64,000 nt of DNA. Source: Lineus longissimus (taxonomy: Eukaryota > Nemertea > Pilidiophora > Heteronemertea > Lineidae). This document shows positions 12,896 to 25,600 of the stretch, in pieces. How positions within the stretch are numbered: the first letter of the stretch is position 1; each line of letters opens with the position of its first letter. Below the pieces are notes generated by a model. The model worked only from the letters and a program-made list of their open reading frames with translations, did not search any database and had not been told where the DNA came from. The translations under genes were made by a program, and so were the position numbers. Location of the stretch: contig NC_088318.1 of the NCBI RefSeq assembly GCF_910592395.1, positions 12,524,349-12,588,348 on the forward strand, given 5' to 3'.

Positions 12896-14235
12896 GATTC
12901 CCCTCGGGTGTACGACCGCTACCTTGTTTTGACGTCTGCTCCGACCTGAAAGATAGGTTTGTGGATCCAGAACGCGAAAAGAGGCCGTATCTATGGCTAT
13001 GATTGATTTGTACACACGCGCTCGATGGGTTTATCAACTAAACCATTAATATTAGTCATATCATGAAAAGAACATCCCCGTTCGTGAGTCAAACAAGGTC
13101 ACATACATGTATTTGCATTTTTGATGGAGTGATTTAAAAAATATATAATTCATTCCGGATAACCTACATTTAAAGGCATATATACGCCGTTTGTCTAAAA
13201 TATTAAAAATGTATGAATTGATGAATTTGAAAATTTCTAATTGTGCAACTTTACTGAATATAAATTTCACCATGGACGTTGTGTATACAGATATACAAAG
13301 CCTATAGATGATAATACCAAGTTTCAGCTAATTTGCATGCATGATAACTGCACTACGGCATTGTGTACAACTGTATATCTATTTTCCTGAGCCACAAATA
13401 AATTCGAAAGGAGTTCGTCTACGACAAGTGGTTTCACGATACTATAGGTTAATTCGCCACTTTTCGCAAGCAGAAATCATGTGGGACTTCCCGTCAGGTG
13501 ACATGTTTTGACCAGTCAAACCCCGTATGTGATCATGGCCGTGCTATCTGTGCCGAACAAGTATGATTCTGCTCTGCAACAAGTGGTTTTGAAAAGGAGT
13601 GTCACAATTGAAATGAAATATTTAAGCCAAGGTCGATCCATTGGCGTGGAAATGCCAACGTACCAATAGACACGTCGAGCATTTTAGAAGATATTGATAC
13701 CAACATTTTCCGATTCCTGATTGAAGCCGGATACAAAATCGAACTAATAAAAAAAACAATGACAATTATATATATAGAAAATTCTAGTTTATTACCAACC
13801 AGACATCCGATAATGAATCACAACCAATATAAAGGCTACATTTACAACATGGAATCAGGCAATGGCTATCGCCATATATGAGAGTTTAGTTTCTTGAATT
13901 ACAACCTGGGTTCTGCCCGGGCCTTTCCGTGGTAGCCAGCAGTGTTAGCCACTGGATTATGAGGCGCGATGAGGGAATTTAATCATTTCCCTAAATTATT
14001 TGAAATAATTTCCTAGTTTCAAACCATAATAATGATAAAATTCTCACATGGCGCCTCACACTGGATGGGCTATGAGGCGCATCCACATGTATCGTCTGGA
14101 GAATTTGACAAATATGTTACACACCCAATGTCATGGTTCCTGCTGAAATGGAAGAGCTCGTTTCTGGGCACCATTGGTGATACAGGTTCAAGAAGGGAAT
14201 TTTTTTACTTCTACAATGCCTTTACGATTTCGTGC
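12896..14235. other. Intergenic stretch between genes B and C
   Basis: Contains the upstream region of B and the downstream region of C. No exon recognised. The right part (13700-13850) matches 9510-9680, showing that the B/C duplication unit includes 3' flanking DNA. Confidence 0.5.
13788..13793 (-). promoter_or_regulatory. Candidate poly(A) signal of gene C
   Basis: AATAAA on the minus strand about 440 nt past the gene C stop, in the same sequence context as the candidate after gene B. Confidence 0.35.
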
Positions 14236-17200
14236 TTACAAAAATAGCTTCAATAACAAGATGGCGGCTAGGGTGATCACAGAAAGTTGACCTGGTGATG
14301 AAGTCACACCAATGGCTCCTGAAACACAAACACAACATGATTGAGAAGAGATTTGAGTGTGAAAGCGTGCAGTTATTTTCTCCAAAGGATATTCTTGGTA
14401 CACGTACCTGGTAAATGGTAAACGTGCCAAATCCAGGTTCCAAGTCATATCGTATTCCTGAATTCCGAGTCCTTCGATCATGCGCCTAGGAAAACAGCGC
14501 TCCCTTCCTTCAAAGACGCACTGAATACTTGTGCATTCGGATCTGGGGATTTCGGGAAGTCCGATAGGCGAAAAGCTTTTGCTGTTGTCCGTGCTTACTA
14601 GGTGCAGTATCTCTAGATCAGAACGAACGCATCAGTTAAATGCTACCATGTTTAGGCATGCCATGGTAGAACCATTCATGCGACGAGGAACCTATCGAGG
14701 GACTCGGAATTTAGATATACGCGATCGGAACCCGGATTTGGCACGTGAGCCAAGGATTTTGATTCTCCGGGGTGATGTTATGTTCAAAATCTGAACGTCC
14801 TTACTCTCATTAACCTCGTGCTTTTGCACCTACACAGACTGGGAATAAGGCCTATAGATATCATGGGTTGAAGCCGCCAAAATCTAAGTTATTTGCAAAA
14901 GCATGTGGACATCGATGTCTAATATTGGTCACCTAAACGATGGGACCGACAGAGAAGAGTCGACAAAAATAGCCAAGTCTTACCACTGACGCACGACGCA
15001 GTCTCCTTCTTCTCATCCGACTTATCACCGCAGTTATCATACCCATCACATTTTAGGCTTTTTGACACACATTGGTAGTTGCCACACAAAAACTCATCCT
15101 TTGCACAGTTTTCTGAAATATAGAAAGCTCTAAAAAATCAAAGGATTACCTGTGAACTTATAACTTTTTGCATAAATCAAAGGATTACCTGTGAACTTAT
15201 AACTTTTTGCATAAATCAAAGGATTACCTGTGAACTTATAACTTTTTGCATAAATCAAAGGATTACCTGTGACTTATAACTTTTTGCATAAATCAAAGGA
15301 TAACCTGTGAACTTATAACTTTTTGCATAAATCAACGGATTACCTGTGAATCTTTTTGCACCTCTTTGTCATGTTTACCTGCAAACCTTTTATCTCTTGA
15401 TGAAGTCACTGTTTCGGGCTTAATTATTATCTGAACGTAAATATTTGAAATTGTTGAAATACACGAACACTACCTTCATGGAAAACTGTATAGTACATCG
15501 ATATCTTCGGAGTCGAATAGGTTCCGAGGTTAACATCGAAAAATAGAACATTCATGTCCGCTTCTACCTCTGAGCCACGGACCTCTGGGTCTGTGGACAT
15601 CGCGGCTGAAGGACAAACGAAATGAGATGAATAATGTGCACATGTACGTGAGTACTTTCGAGGATGTTATGAACATGTGAACCATGTCGCATCAAGGCTT
15701 GCAAGTAACGGGGTAGGTTTTTGTGCCTTTTTTACTGATTCACCCTTTATAGGAATTGAAATGGTAAAACATGGCCCTATTCTTGCGACCTTTTTATGCC
15801 ACTGTTGTCATACATCCATTTTGCGACAGGTCGCTGTAATCATTGGTGTACATTTACCTCCATCAGGGATAATAAGAGACTTTGATGGAGAAACTTGAGA
15901 GTAACCGAAAGCTTACAGAATCTAAATAGCAATTGCCTCTGGGATACAAAGGGGAGCCTCAGGTAACAGAGGCCCAAAGGAAGGGCGTATCACGTTTAAC
16001 TACCCAAATTAAGACTGGAGCCTAGAACTTATTTCAGCAATGTGATACTACGGAATTGACTTTTCGCAGTGGAGACGAATGACAGTGGCACACACCACAG
16101 CGGTTTTCTATACATTTGAAAGAAAAAACTGCTTACCAGTCTTGTCAACTTTTTTTTCATCATTCACTGAATATATTTTTATTGTTCCAAGACGCTGTTC
16201 ATTTGATTCTTCTCCAAGGTCGAGCTGCGTGAACCTGACCTTTAACCTTTTGCTTGGATCACTAGCCTTGAAGGAAAAAACGTGTACACAAAGATCACAA
16301 GCATACTCCTTGCGCACTGACAGTACAATATGCTTGATGAATATGATAGTCAATCCCATGATAGAGGAGGATTGGCCAGATTCCACCCCGGCGATGGTCA
16401 ATTTGCGAGTGTCACGTAGGCCTAAATACCAGTATATTCGGGCAGGACTATGGATGACACCATCGACATTCATTTATCGTACGGTAGTCGTTGGTGAGGA
16501 TAGCCAAACCTCCCTGCAACGTATTGAGCGTGCGGTATTGGACTTATGAAAGGATATCGTTGGCTGCCGTCAACAGCCACGCCCGATTCTAAAATTTGAT
16601 ACGATTTTTTCTCTCAAAAGTTACAAGCATCATAGATGAGAGATCCATAACGAATACTGGTTTTGGGCTTTGCGTAGCTGGAATTAATGATATCAATTTG
16701 TAACTTTTTGTCTCCGTTGAATGAGCTTTATATTATTTCTTTGTTATTCTAAGAAACTCGTTTTATCATCAGCATCATCATCATCAATTCGGCTCTAAAA
16801 ATCTGTGTCTATACTCACAGTAAGTCTAAATGAGCATTGACACTTCGCGGAAGCACAACCTTTGCCTCTGGTAAGGAGAATCTCTCCGGCGAGGTGGCCA
16901 TCGGTCGTCACAACGCCATTGCAGTTCTCGTCAATATATACTGAAATAGTACAGACCAATATCTTAGATTGTTTTAAGTACAGAATGTGAAGTACATGTT
17001 GATGTATACAATAGCGTAATTTTCCATTTTCCCCACAAAATGGACAAGCAAACAAAACCACCTGGTAAAATCAATAGTGTCTCGCGAAATATCATCAACG
17101 AAACCATCTGGTTTGTCTGGCCTTAATGTTCAGTCTTAGTTTGAGGAGTCGAATTCGAAGTACTTGAATAACAAACACTGGCTTCTTCATTTATCCTCGA

Positions 17201-18331
17201 TTGCCGACAACCCAATGTGATAAATCGGATTCTGTTGAAATGTACGATCCCTGATGATCGAACAATACGTCTCAATTGTCACAAATCGATTACAGAAAAG
17301 GTTTATCGTTCACATGGAGGTATTTTGCCAGTGGGAAATGTCAATAATTTTGTCATGAAATGTGGTGTGCATTTCAGAATTCCTTAAGAATTTTAGCATT
17401 GGTCCTAATATATAGTATATATAAAGTTGACAATTTTGAACCATGTAAATAGTACACCTGCCGGCGGTCCTTGAGCTATAGCGTCTTATAGCTAGGTATA
17501 TAATTCATAAGGCTTTGGCAATATATATGTCTGCTATCACCAAATGTCGCATTAGCTATACCCTGTATAAAAACGATCTGTCTAATAGCTATACGAACAG
17601 CGAAAAATGTCCCCATGGGAGAAAAACGTTTTATTTGACTATGATTCGGTAGAGACTAAAGAGAGACAACTCTTCAGGTACAGGTATTTTAATTAAAAGT
17701 CTTTTCACAGTTAGCTCTGTCCTGGTACCGGAGGCATTACTTAATTAAAGACATCATATACACAGATGTATGGAAAATGCAACTGATGATTTCCTAGCAT
17801 AATACGGGGGGGGGGGGGGTTAAGTGTTATTTAATGGAAGAAAGCACAACACCTTAGGCGATGTCCATTATTTAGAAATGAAATAACAGTAGCATGCAAG
17901 TGGAAGAGCATGAATATGACCCTGTGCAAGGTATGGGGAGATGGGAGATTCTGCAGGTTGCATGCCATATATAGCTGATTATACGGCGCCCCGCGTTAGA
18001 CATCTTGACCCATGCGCTAAGTATCACTCACCCACTCACTTTGTGGGTATCGATAGTGATAACGCAAACGCATAGGAGTCTGCAGGATACGCGTTAGACG
18101 GAAAGAACGAGTGTCTGGGCTACATTCATTCTGAAGTATATAGGTTAAACACTATAGAACTCGGTACACGAACATGGGTAAACATCAAATAAAATAATGG
18201 TATAGAATATACAAGAAGGTCCGCCGATACTTACTCTTGTTTGTATATTCTGCCCCAGCTATCCCGACCAGTAAGAGGGTAACGCTGAGGGAGACTAGCA
18301 ACATGATTCCCCTTGGATATATGACGGCCAT
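14236..18331 (-). CDS. Gene C: CUB-LDLa protein with GPI-type tail
   Basis: Six minus-strand exons: 18331-18235, 16940-16819, 16266-16137, 15605-15474, 15112-14984, 14318-14236; 230 aa. Exon lengths and phases equal those of gene B except in exon 1, which is nine codons longer at its 5' end because the first ATG (MAVIYPRGIM) is intact. Order: signal peptide (LLVSLSVTLLLVGIAGA), one CUB domain (exons 2-4), one LDLa module (exon 5, DNCGDKSDEK) and a hydrophobic C-terminus (LSVITLAAILLLKLFL) that stops immediately, fitting GPI anchoring. Splice sites are GT-AG throughout. An extracellular binding role is inferred from the domains only; no ligand can be named. The exon-3 acceptor was placed at a pyrimidine-rich TTCAAG because that aligns the CUB strand with gene A without gaps. 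Confidence 0.82.
15135..15360. repeat. 39-bp tandem array in intron 4 of gene C
   Basis: Six head-to-tail copies starting at 15135, 15174, 15213, 15252, 15290 and 15329. The unit begins AAATCAAAGGATTACCTGTG and continues with an ACTTATAACTTTTTGCAT block. One copy lacks a single base, and the last is truncated. Gene B has no counterpart in its intron, so the array arose after the B/C duplication or was lost from B. Confidence 0.92.
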
Positions 18332-21300
18332 CTTGTTTTGACGTCTGCTCCGAGCTCCAAAGATGGATACGGGACGGTTGCATCAAATGGTCACATGTAC
18401 AAGTATGATTGATTAGTCAAATGGAACGCATTTTATTGTGGATGTATACATGTAGATATTGGATATTATTGGGTCAGATAACCAATTCCCGGTATAATCT
18501 ACATTTAAGACAGGAAATTGTTTGTCGATAGCAGCATGTGGTTTCATGGTATTATCAAGGATGTCACGTCTCAAATAAATTGATTACATGTATATATGAA
18601 ATAGATAAGTGACTTGTGCGTGTCCAGCCGGCGACAATGAGACAGCCATTTTGTACCAAACACAGCTGCAAATGAGGTGACATCCCATTCTCCAAAGCAG
18701 ACATAATGATATTCAAACATACAGTAGGGCCTTCGTATACATCGATAGGCCTATTGTGAAATGGATTTTTCCCAGAAGCAAAACCACACCCAGCACATTT
18801 CGGGCATGCGTGCCTCATCCGCGACACGATATGTACCCGTAAGATACTGAGGTACATGTATATATAAGTCTAAAGGGTAGTCGACACTGTTCGAGTGCAA
18901 CCATAATCCTTTATCGATAGGGGACCGAATATCTTCCCCATCGTTATATGTCCAAATGCCATATATAAAGTGATCAAAGTAATCCTGCCATCCACTTTGA
19001 AATGATAACTATTATACTCAGAAAATGATCCATAGTTGGAAGTTAGCAGTTCACGTTGACTCCGATTTCTATAGGGAGCTTTCGTAAAAACCCCGAAACG
19101 TCAACGCTGACGCCAATCCCATTGTTTGACTTCCTTATCACGATATATATCGGCAATGGGATTGGCGTTCGCGTTGGCTTGTCGAGGACTTTGTAAAATC
19201 TCCCTAAAGGTGCCACTCTGATATGAATGACCGTTACTGACAGAAAGTACCGAGGAAGGTGTAATTAGTGTCCACAAATAATGATCCTTTTTCTGGTGAT
19301 CATATACATGTACATGTAGATTGAAATATTGCTCCTACAACAGACTCATTGCTCTCAGGACCTTTCACCAAAGGTCTCTTCACTAAAACTAGCTAACTAC
19401 TCAGTGGCCAGCACTTTCTTGCCGATCACCAACACAACGAGTTATGAGCTATCACAAATAAATCAGAGAGCCCTACCTTTGCCTTGACCGTCACCACAAA
19501 TAATCGACAACTCCAGTCAAAATTCGTCCCCCACATGCGGTTTTGAGCCAATCACCTCACAAGCAATATCGTAGACTCCTGCGCAGCGCTCGACCAGCCC
19601 CGGCTTCACTGATATATAAACTTACACACAGTCAGAAAATACATGTAATACCTGTATCACCCATTTTTTTCTAGGTTGTGTGTTTTCTGTGCGTTTGTGA
19701 AAGATCGAACGATTCGGATATCCTCATCACGTGCCTGTGTTACATTCAGGACCTCACGGAATAATAGATGTCAGTAATAGTAGAGAGGATAGCCTTCGAT
19801 ATGTTTGAATATCCCGAGATTCAGGTTTTTTCACTCCTTCGTCATAACAAAGATGGAAAAATCGAGAAGCGGAGAATACTAAAACCCACTTACGGGAAGC
19901 CTGGAGAAAGGCAAAATCGAAATCATGGGCCTACAAAGCATCCAACCTGCCCAGCTGATTGTGATGCTAAAAGACCTGAATGATCCGCGCTGTTAGAGAG
20001 GTTCGCGGCAAAATTCTTCCAATAATCAAATTTTCTTTAAGCCATCAGAGCCCATGACCCATGACGTCACTTGCTTGTGTGTGCCGAGTTTCGCCACAAT
20101 TCAAGAAACTTGAGATAATCCATTCACGATACTGACAACCTTAGTCCGCGCTTCCCGTTTGAATTATATATACCTGGTTCTTCGATCAGTTGATCGCAGC
20201 CTCGTAATAACTGTTGCCTGGTAACCGACCGGAAGCAATACGGAGATGTGCAGAAATTGCGATGAAAAGAATGAAAGTGACAATCCTTTTGTACAACGTG
20301 ACAAATTTATTTGTAGCCCGCTTGTACCGCTGAGCACGTGCTGTACTTTGGTGCCTGTAGTAATCTGGCATAGTAACTTACCGGCATCATCATGTGTCTT
20401 GCACATATATACATGTACATGTACATACCCCCAGGTTAACTTTAACCTGTTACAGCTTCTCTACCATCCTGACATAATAACCAGTTATTTTCAATATAGG
20501 CCTACTCCGCCTCTCGATATTTTGTGTACGAGGTAGGAGTATCAAAAACCTGTATCTAGTCAGGATGCTTCTCTGCGTGACACACCGTCATGTATCTCGA
20601 GGTGAAAAAGCTCGAACATATGCAGCTTTATGCCAAAAACAATGCAAGCAGAAAAATATAAGAATAACCAATAAATGCGTCTAATACTGTACTTATTGCA
20701 CAGCTTTTGTGGAGCAAGGGCAGGGAGGATAATCTCGGGAACATGTAGGCCATATCAGAATTTTAGTGTCAAATCTTTCCGATAGGTGACACTGGCAAAT
20801 CTTCGGTGATTGATATCAAATTGCATTAATTAGCTCGCGCAGATCACGTTTGGTTTATTCAGTATAAAATTCAGTTACCGAATGGACAGTTTCACCTTTT
20901 TGACGATTGATTGACATTTGATTGACATTATGTGTTCGGTCTCACCAGTTGGATGAGTTGGATGGCTTAGGACAACACAGATGTCCTTTTCGAGAAATGA
21001 TGCGTATAGCATGGTCAATTTGCTAGGTCGTATGTGTCAAAAGAGAAAAAAACTGAGTTTGAAACATTCCAAGCTGAGGTTTACCGCTACCAGACTTCAA
21101 GAAGTTCACTGGAGGTTTTCCGGTAGCGTGAGACTTCAAGAGGTTTACCACACATAGGGACGACAGAAGAAGAAAAGAGGAAGAAGAAAATAAGAAGATT
21201 GTGAGGGCCAAAAGTGGGTCAGCCAAAATAGTCCGATAACCACGATGCGCATGTGCAAAGTAATTCTACAAGAGCGTTTTCCATGGCAGTCGCCACCTCG

Positions 21301-22606
21301 GAAATACTCGGCTCAAAATATGTATTTGGTAGAGGCAGGTTTCGCAATCCATATGAACGACGAGCTGTTGCCTTCTTCGTATACTTTGTCTTTCGCAGCT
21401 CTTCGTAGGGGCGAAGGAAGCAAACCGCATGCCTTGAGATGTTTTTTCGCCGATGCCGAGCGGTGACGCCGTGAAAATCGTTCAATGGCGGTACGATACG
21501 ATTTGGCTTACCTACAGTTTTATACCTCACGACATCATTCCGTCATTTTGCAATCCATACGTTGCCCTACGATGGAAATTATGAGAATAAATTTTAAAGC
21601 CTGTAGTCGATCCTACATGCACTCGTCATTTCGGAGGTATCCTGGTGACGGTGACTTCGTCGCCGGAGAATGCGTTATCACCACATGTTTCAACAACTAC
21701 TACCATGACCTCTGTAACATTCAGCGGCTGTCGTAGGTTGTGCCGGAGCTGAATGAGACCCACGTGTTGGGTGTCTCGTATCGGGCCTGATGACAGACTC
21801 GCGTGTTTGCCCATCAGGGGTCAGACCTAATTTAAAGTGACTGCTCTAAATGATTATGAATGGATGACACACATTTATCGTTCCTGTTCCTTGAAAAATA
21901 AATATACAAAACTATTTCTGCGGAAGAAACATCTTTTAAAACCATATCCGAGAGTATGCAAATCCATAAAATGGTCATCCTGACATACTGGTATGCGTTG
22001 CTTCCTTTTCGTGTATTTCTTATGCGTCATTCTGTGGGATACTGCTGCCCTCGCATGAAAGTAACACACTCATTTTGCAATACCGTATTCATTGAAGATG
22101 CCACGTAAAGAGCTTTTTAGTGATGGCAACTTTTGGCCGAGTTTCAAAATGTGAATTCCTCGAGCCACTTCAAGGGCAAAGCAAGGAAAGAGCGACCTTT
22201 GTTTTCTCTGAAGACTGACAATGACATAATACGTCCAAAAATAAACAACAGGAAAAGTGTCAATGAGAAGCAAAGAGACGAGTAAAGCCCCTATCACTTG
22301 CAACATATTAAGATACCACTAATCCTCCTTCAAAAGCAAACACATAGCTCTAATGTTCCAAGCCACAAGAGCGAAGCGAGGAGTTGCCAGCAGAAACACG
22401 TGGCGAAAACCGGCAGAAAAACTGCAAGAACATCGTGAGAAAGTTCTAAAAATATCCTAAGCTCCTTGACGGTGGTTGGCTCCTTGAAGCATCACGTGAC
22501 AGCTTACCACTTGTTTTGAGAAGATGCGCACCAGGTAACGCGCGCATTCAGAATCAGACGCCATCATCATTTACCTGTTGCTCACGTTTCGTCCACCATC
22601 ATCATC
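18332..22606. other. Intergenic stretch between gene C and scratch
   Basis: About 4.3 kb with no exon I can support. It holds the imperfect palindrome at 19072-19206 and, at 20468-20560, a segment resembling 36866-36950. The last 200 bases before the scratch start contain a CACGTG E-box (22493-22498) and form the likely 5' UTR and promoter region, but no TATA box or clear start site was identified. Confidence 0.5.
19072..19206. repeat. Imperfect 135-bp palindrome, MITE-like
   Basis: Two arms of about 53 bp, beginning TAGGGAG and ending CTCCCTA, with the inner segment ACGCCAATCCCATTG matched perfectly, flank a loop of about 28 bp. TA dinucleotides border both ends, as left by Tc1/mariner-type insertion. 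No coding capacity. Confidence 0.65.
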
Positions 22607-25600
22607 ATGCCGCGTTCCTTTCTTTTCACGAATAAGAGATATAAATTCGAATCATTCTCATCCGAAGACGACTGCACAGTTGAAAGAAAAGGTAAGTCCA
22701 TTTCACAAGTGTGACAACCCGGCAGAAACTTTTAAACTCTCAGTTTTGGGACGCTGAAAGTGACAAGCCTTTGTTCTCCCGTATCACCTCTCTGCGCATG
22801 ACTAATGGTAGTGTTGATTGAAGGGAAGCTCCCGTACTTACGCTAGTGTATTTTTATAGTAGCAAGCCAGGAAAAGTTCCAAGAAGTCATGAGGGTCAAC
22901 TCGAATAGAATAGAAGTACGATTTTCTCGTGGTGCTTCCTGTGGAAAAAATATTTTACTTTGTTGTTGGATACAGGGGGTAAAAAACTTTCCCAAATCAA
23001 ATGGGGAGCTTGCTAGGCCTCTGGAGTGGGAAGAGTGACACTCTACTATCAGCTGTATAGCTAGCTCATCAGCGATCTTCCCCCACCTTCTAGCCCCTTA
23101 TCTTGTTTAAAATGTGTTTTCCTAAACTTCTCAATCCTTTGACCTTTTTCCCATTTTTTCAATCCTTGTCGGCCGAATAACAAATGTGGGGGCGTTCGTC
23201 ATTCCATACGGTTTCTATATAGTTGTGCATTGTCATACACGATTGTCAATTTCCTCGAATTGATGACATGTGGGTTTAAGATATTGAGGCACTGCCATGT
23301 CATGTCCTGATGCATTTCCTGTCAATGAGTGTAAAAATAATTAGGTGAACCATTTATTTTACTGGTTGGGCATCTTCGACGACCACTGAACGGGTTGCCT
23401 ATTTTCCAAGGCGTTTTCAGTGGCGCTTCCTAAGGATTTGGCAGTCCCTTATCTCAAGGTTAATCCGTGCAATGCAGCTAATCCCAATGATAAGCAGGAG
23501 ATCAACCCGGGCGATACCGTGAAGGCCTAATCTCAGTCCTCAGTGCAACCACTTGACCGTATACTGCAATCAAAACAAACTCATATGCAGACAGCGGCAC
23601 CATTGTGGCTGCAGTGTATACCAACCCAAGTGGTTTGTTTATGTTTCTTCGGAAATTAAAATGACATCACTATATTCGTTCGTATTTCATCGAAAATAGA
23701 GATTTCTTTCTCCTGATTTAATGCGGCGCAAAAAAATGAATGAAGAGTTCTTTGATGTTGTTTTTGCCATCACGGAGTCCTGACCGCAGATGGGAACAGA
23801 GCAAAAACTGAATCAGTCTCTGGATGGAACTATGTGCCTATTCTAAAAAACGTTAGGAGAATCAGGCCTTTGACTAATTCCGTAGTTGCTCAACATTTGA
23901 CCATGATGCTCCTTTAGAAATAGAAAGTGATTAAACAAGGCCTATGACTAAATCAATGATTCAAGTTTGTGGTTGTTTACGATAGAATTGCATGCTTACA
24001 GGTGATTGTAATCATTAACATCTTCATCAGGTACGAGACTTACTCATACGTATCTAACAAAGAAACAGAAAATGGTAAGCTAATTTATCATGGACGAAGG
24101 TCAGCGTTTTACCCCAATGTAGCTCCAGAATAACTCGGCGCCATCTGAAGGGTTGAAGTGCTGCTCTTTGTCCCAGCCATATACCACTTACAGCAGTGAA
24201 ATGGCAAAACTCTAACTCACACGAGTTTTGAGAATAAGGAACTTTTGCGTTATCATTCTTTCCTTCAAAGGTGCTTTTTTTTCGACAAGAAGTACTAATG
24301 GTGGATATATGAGGTGGTGCAGATGGCCCAAGTCGTATTGTGAAATTAGATGATTTGGGCCAAAAATACTGCATTTTGCCATGACATGACTGAAGAAATG
24401 ACCACATGATGACAAAATCCAACCGAGCCAACTCAACCGGCGGTCGAAACCTTTGTAAAGATGGGTAAAATATTTGCAACCAGGCGCGATTGGATTGAAT
24501 TGTGGTGTTGTGGCCTTCGGTATTGCAGCCATCCTATTCTGTTATCTCGCAAAACCTTTCGCCAAAACGAAGCTGTGTTTTCTGCGATGAACTGGTCAGA
24601 AATTGCGCGCACGCAACGAAATTCTTTTGTAAACAAAAGAAATTAATTACAGTTCGGCGGCTTTCAGTGCACTATCATATTCGAAGGATCTAACCACTTT
24701 AGTTTCTACTCAAGGTTTCTACTCTTCTTTGTCCTCAGCCTTGAGCAGTCGACGGGTTTAATGCCGGTATCCGGCTGCTGAGCATGTTTACACCTGAATC
24801 CCGCTGGATTTAATCAACATCTTGTTAATTCCCACTTGCATCATTTACGATAACTGTTTATTCCTTGAAAGCTTATAGTTTATAAGGGCCATACTCGTCA
24901 TATCGAATCTAGACTGACACATCCAGTCACATCAGGGTCAGTTACAAGCTCCTCCCCACCCTGGCATTATTGGGGAGGTAAGAACCAGGCCCAGGGAACT
25001 AAAGAATCTGGAACTGCTCTTAAATGCTTTACACTGTTGGTAATTTTTCCCACATCGGAAACGTCATCTTCACCCCCATGCTTTCGCGTCACCACTATTT
25101 CGATCCACAATGTGTGAACGATTTAGCGATCTCAAAACATTGCGGGTCAAGATGCGGAAACGTGTTCATGCATTGATTTATTTGGAGAATCCATAGAACT
25201 GTCTGTACAAAGGAGGTACATATCAAGTTATGACAAGTTTTCTCTAAAATGGTAAACAAACACGTTTTTGAAACGTTTCGGGGATGGAATGCGATCATGC
25301 AATCTTCCTGATTCTTGGCAGGCCACATCTGGAACTAAAAAAATTTATCGGTACCTGGCAGCTAGCCAACCTTGTTTGTTATCATCTGAAATCGGTGATG
25401 AGTCACGATGTAATTGCAAAAAATAAGAAGAGAACCAACCTTACCATTACTTAACATTTACTACTAATCATCCAATGATTTTGAATCAGTGCTTAGTGCT
25501 AATTTGACGGAATAAAAACGGCACGTTTTAAAGGGTAGCCATGATTACCTGTTTTGCAGAAAAAAGTGCCTTAACATAAAGTACACTTGTACCCTCTCAG

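Noticed and set aside
16079-16549. 156-codon plus-strand frame
   Set aside because: Antisense shadow of gene C exon 3; the minus strand holds the CUB sequence with good splice sites.
24054-24532. Two overlapping minus-strand open frames of 141 and 106 codons in the scratch intron
   Set aside because: No recognisable domain, no fitting splice sites, and composition like the surrounding intron.
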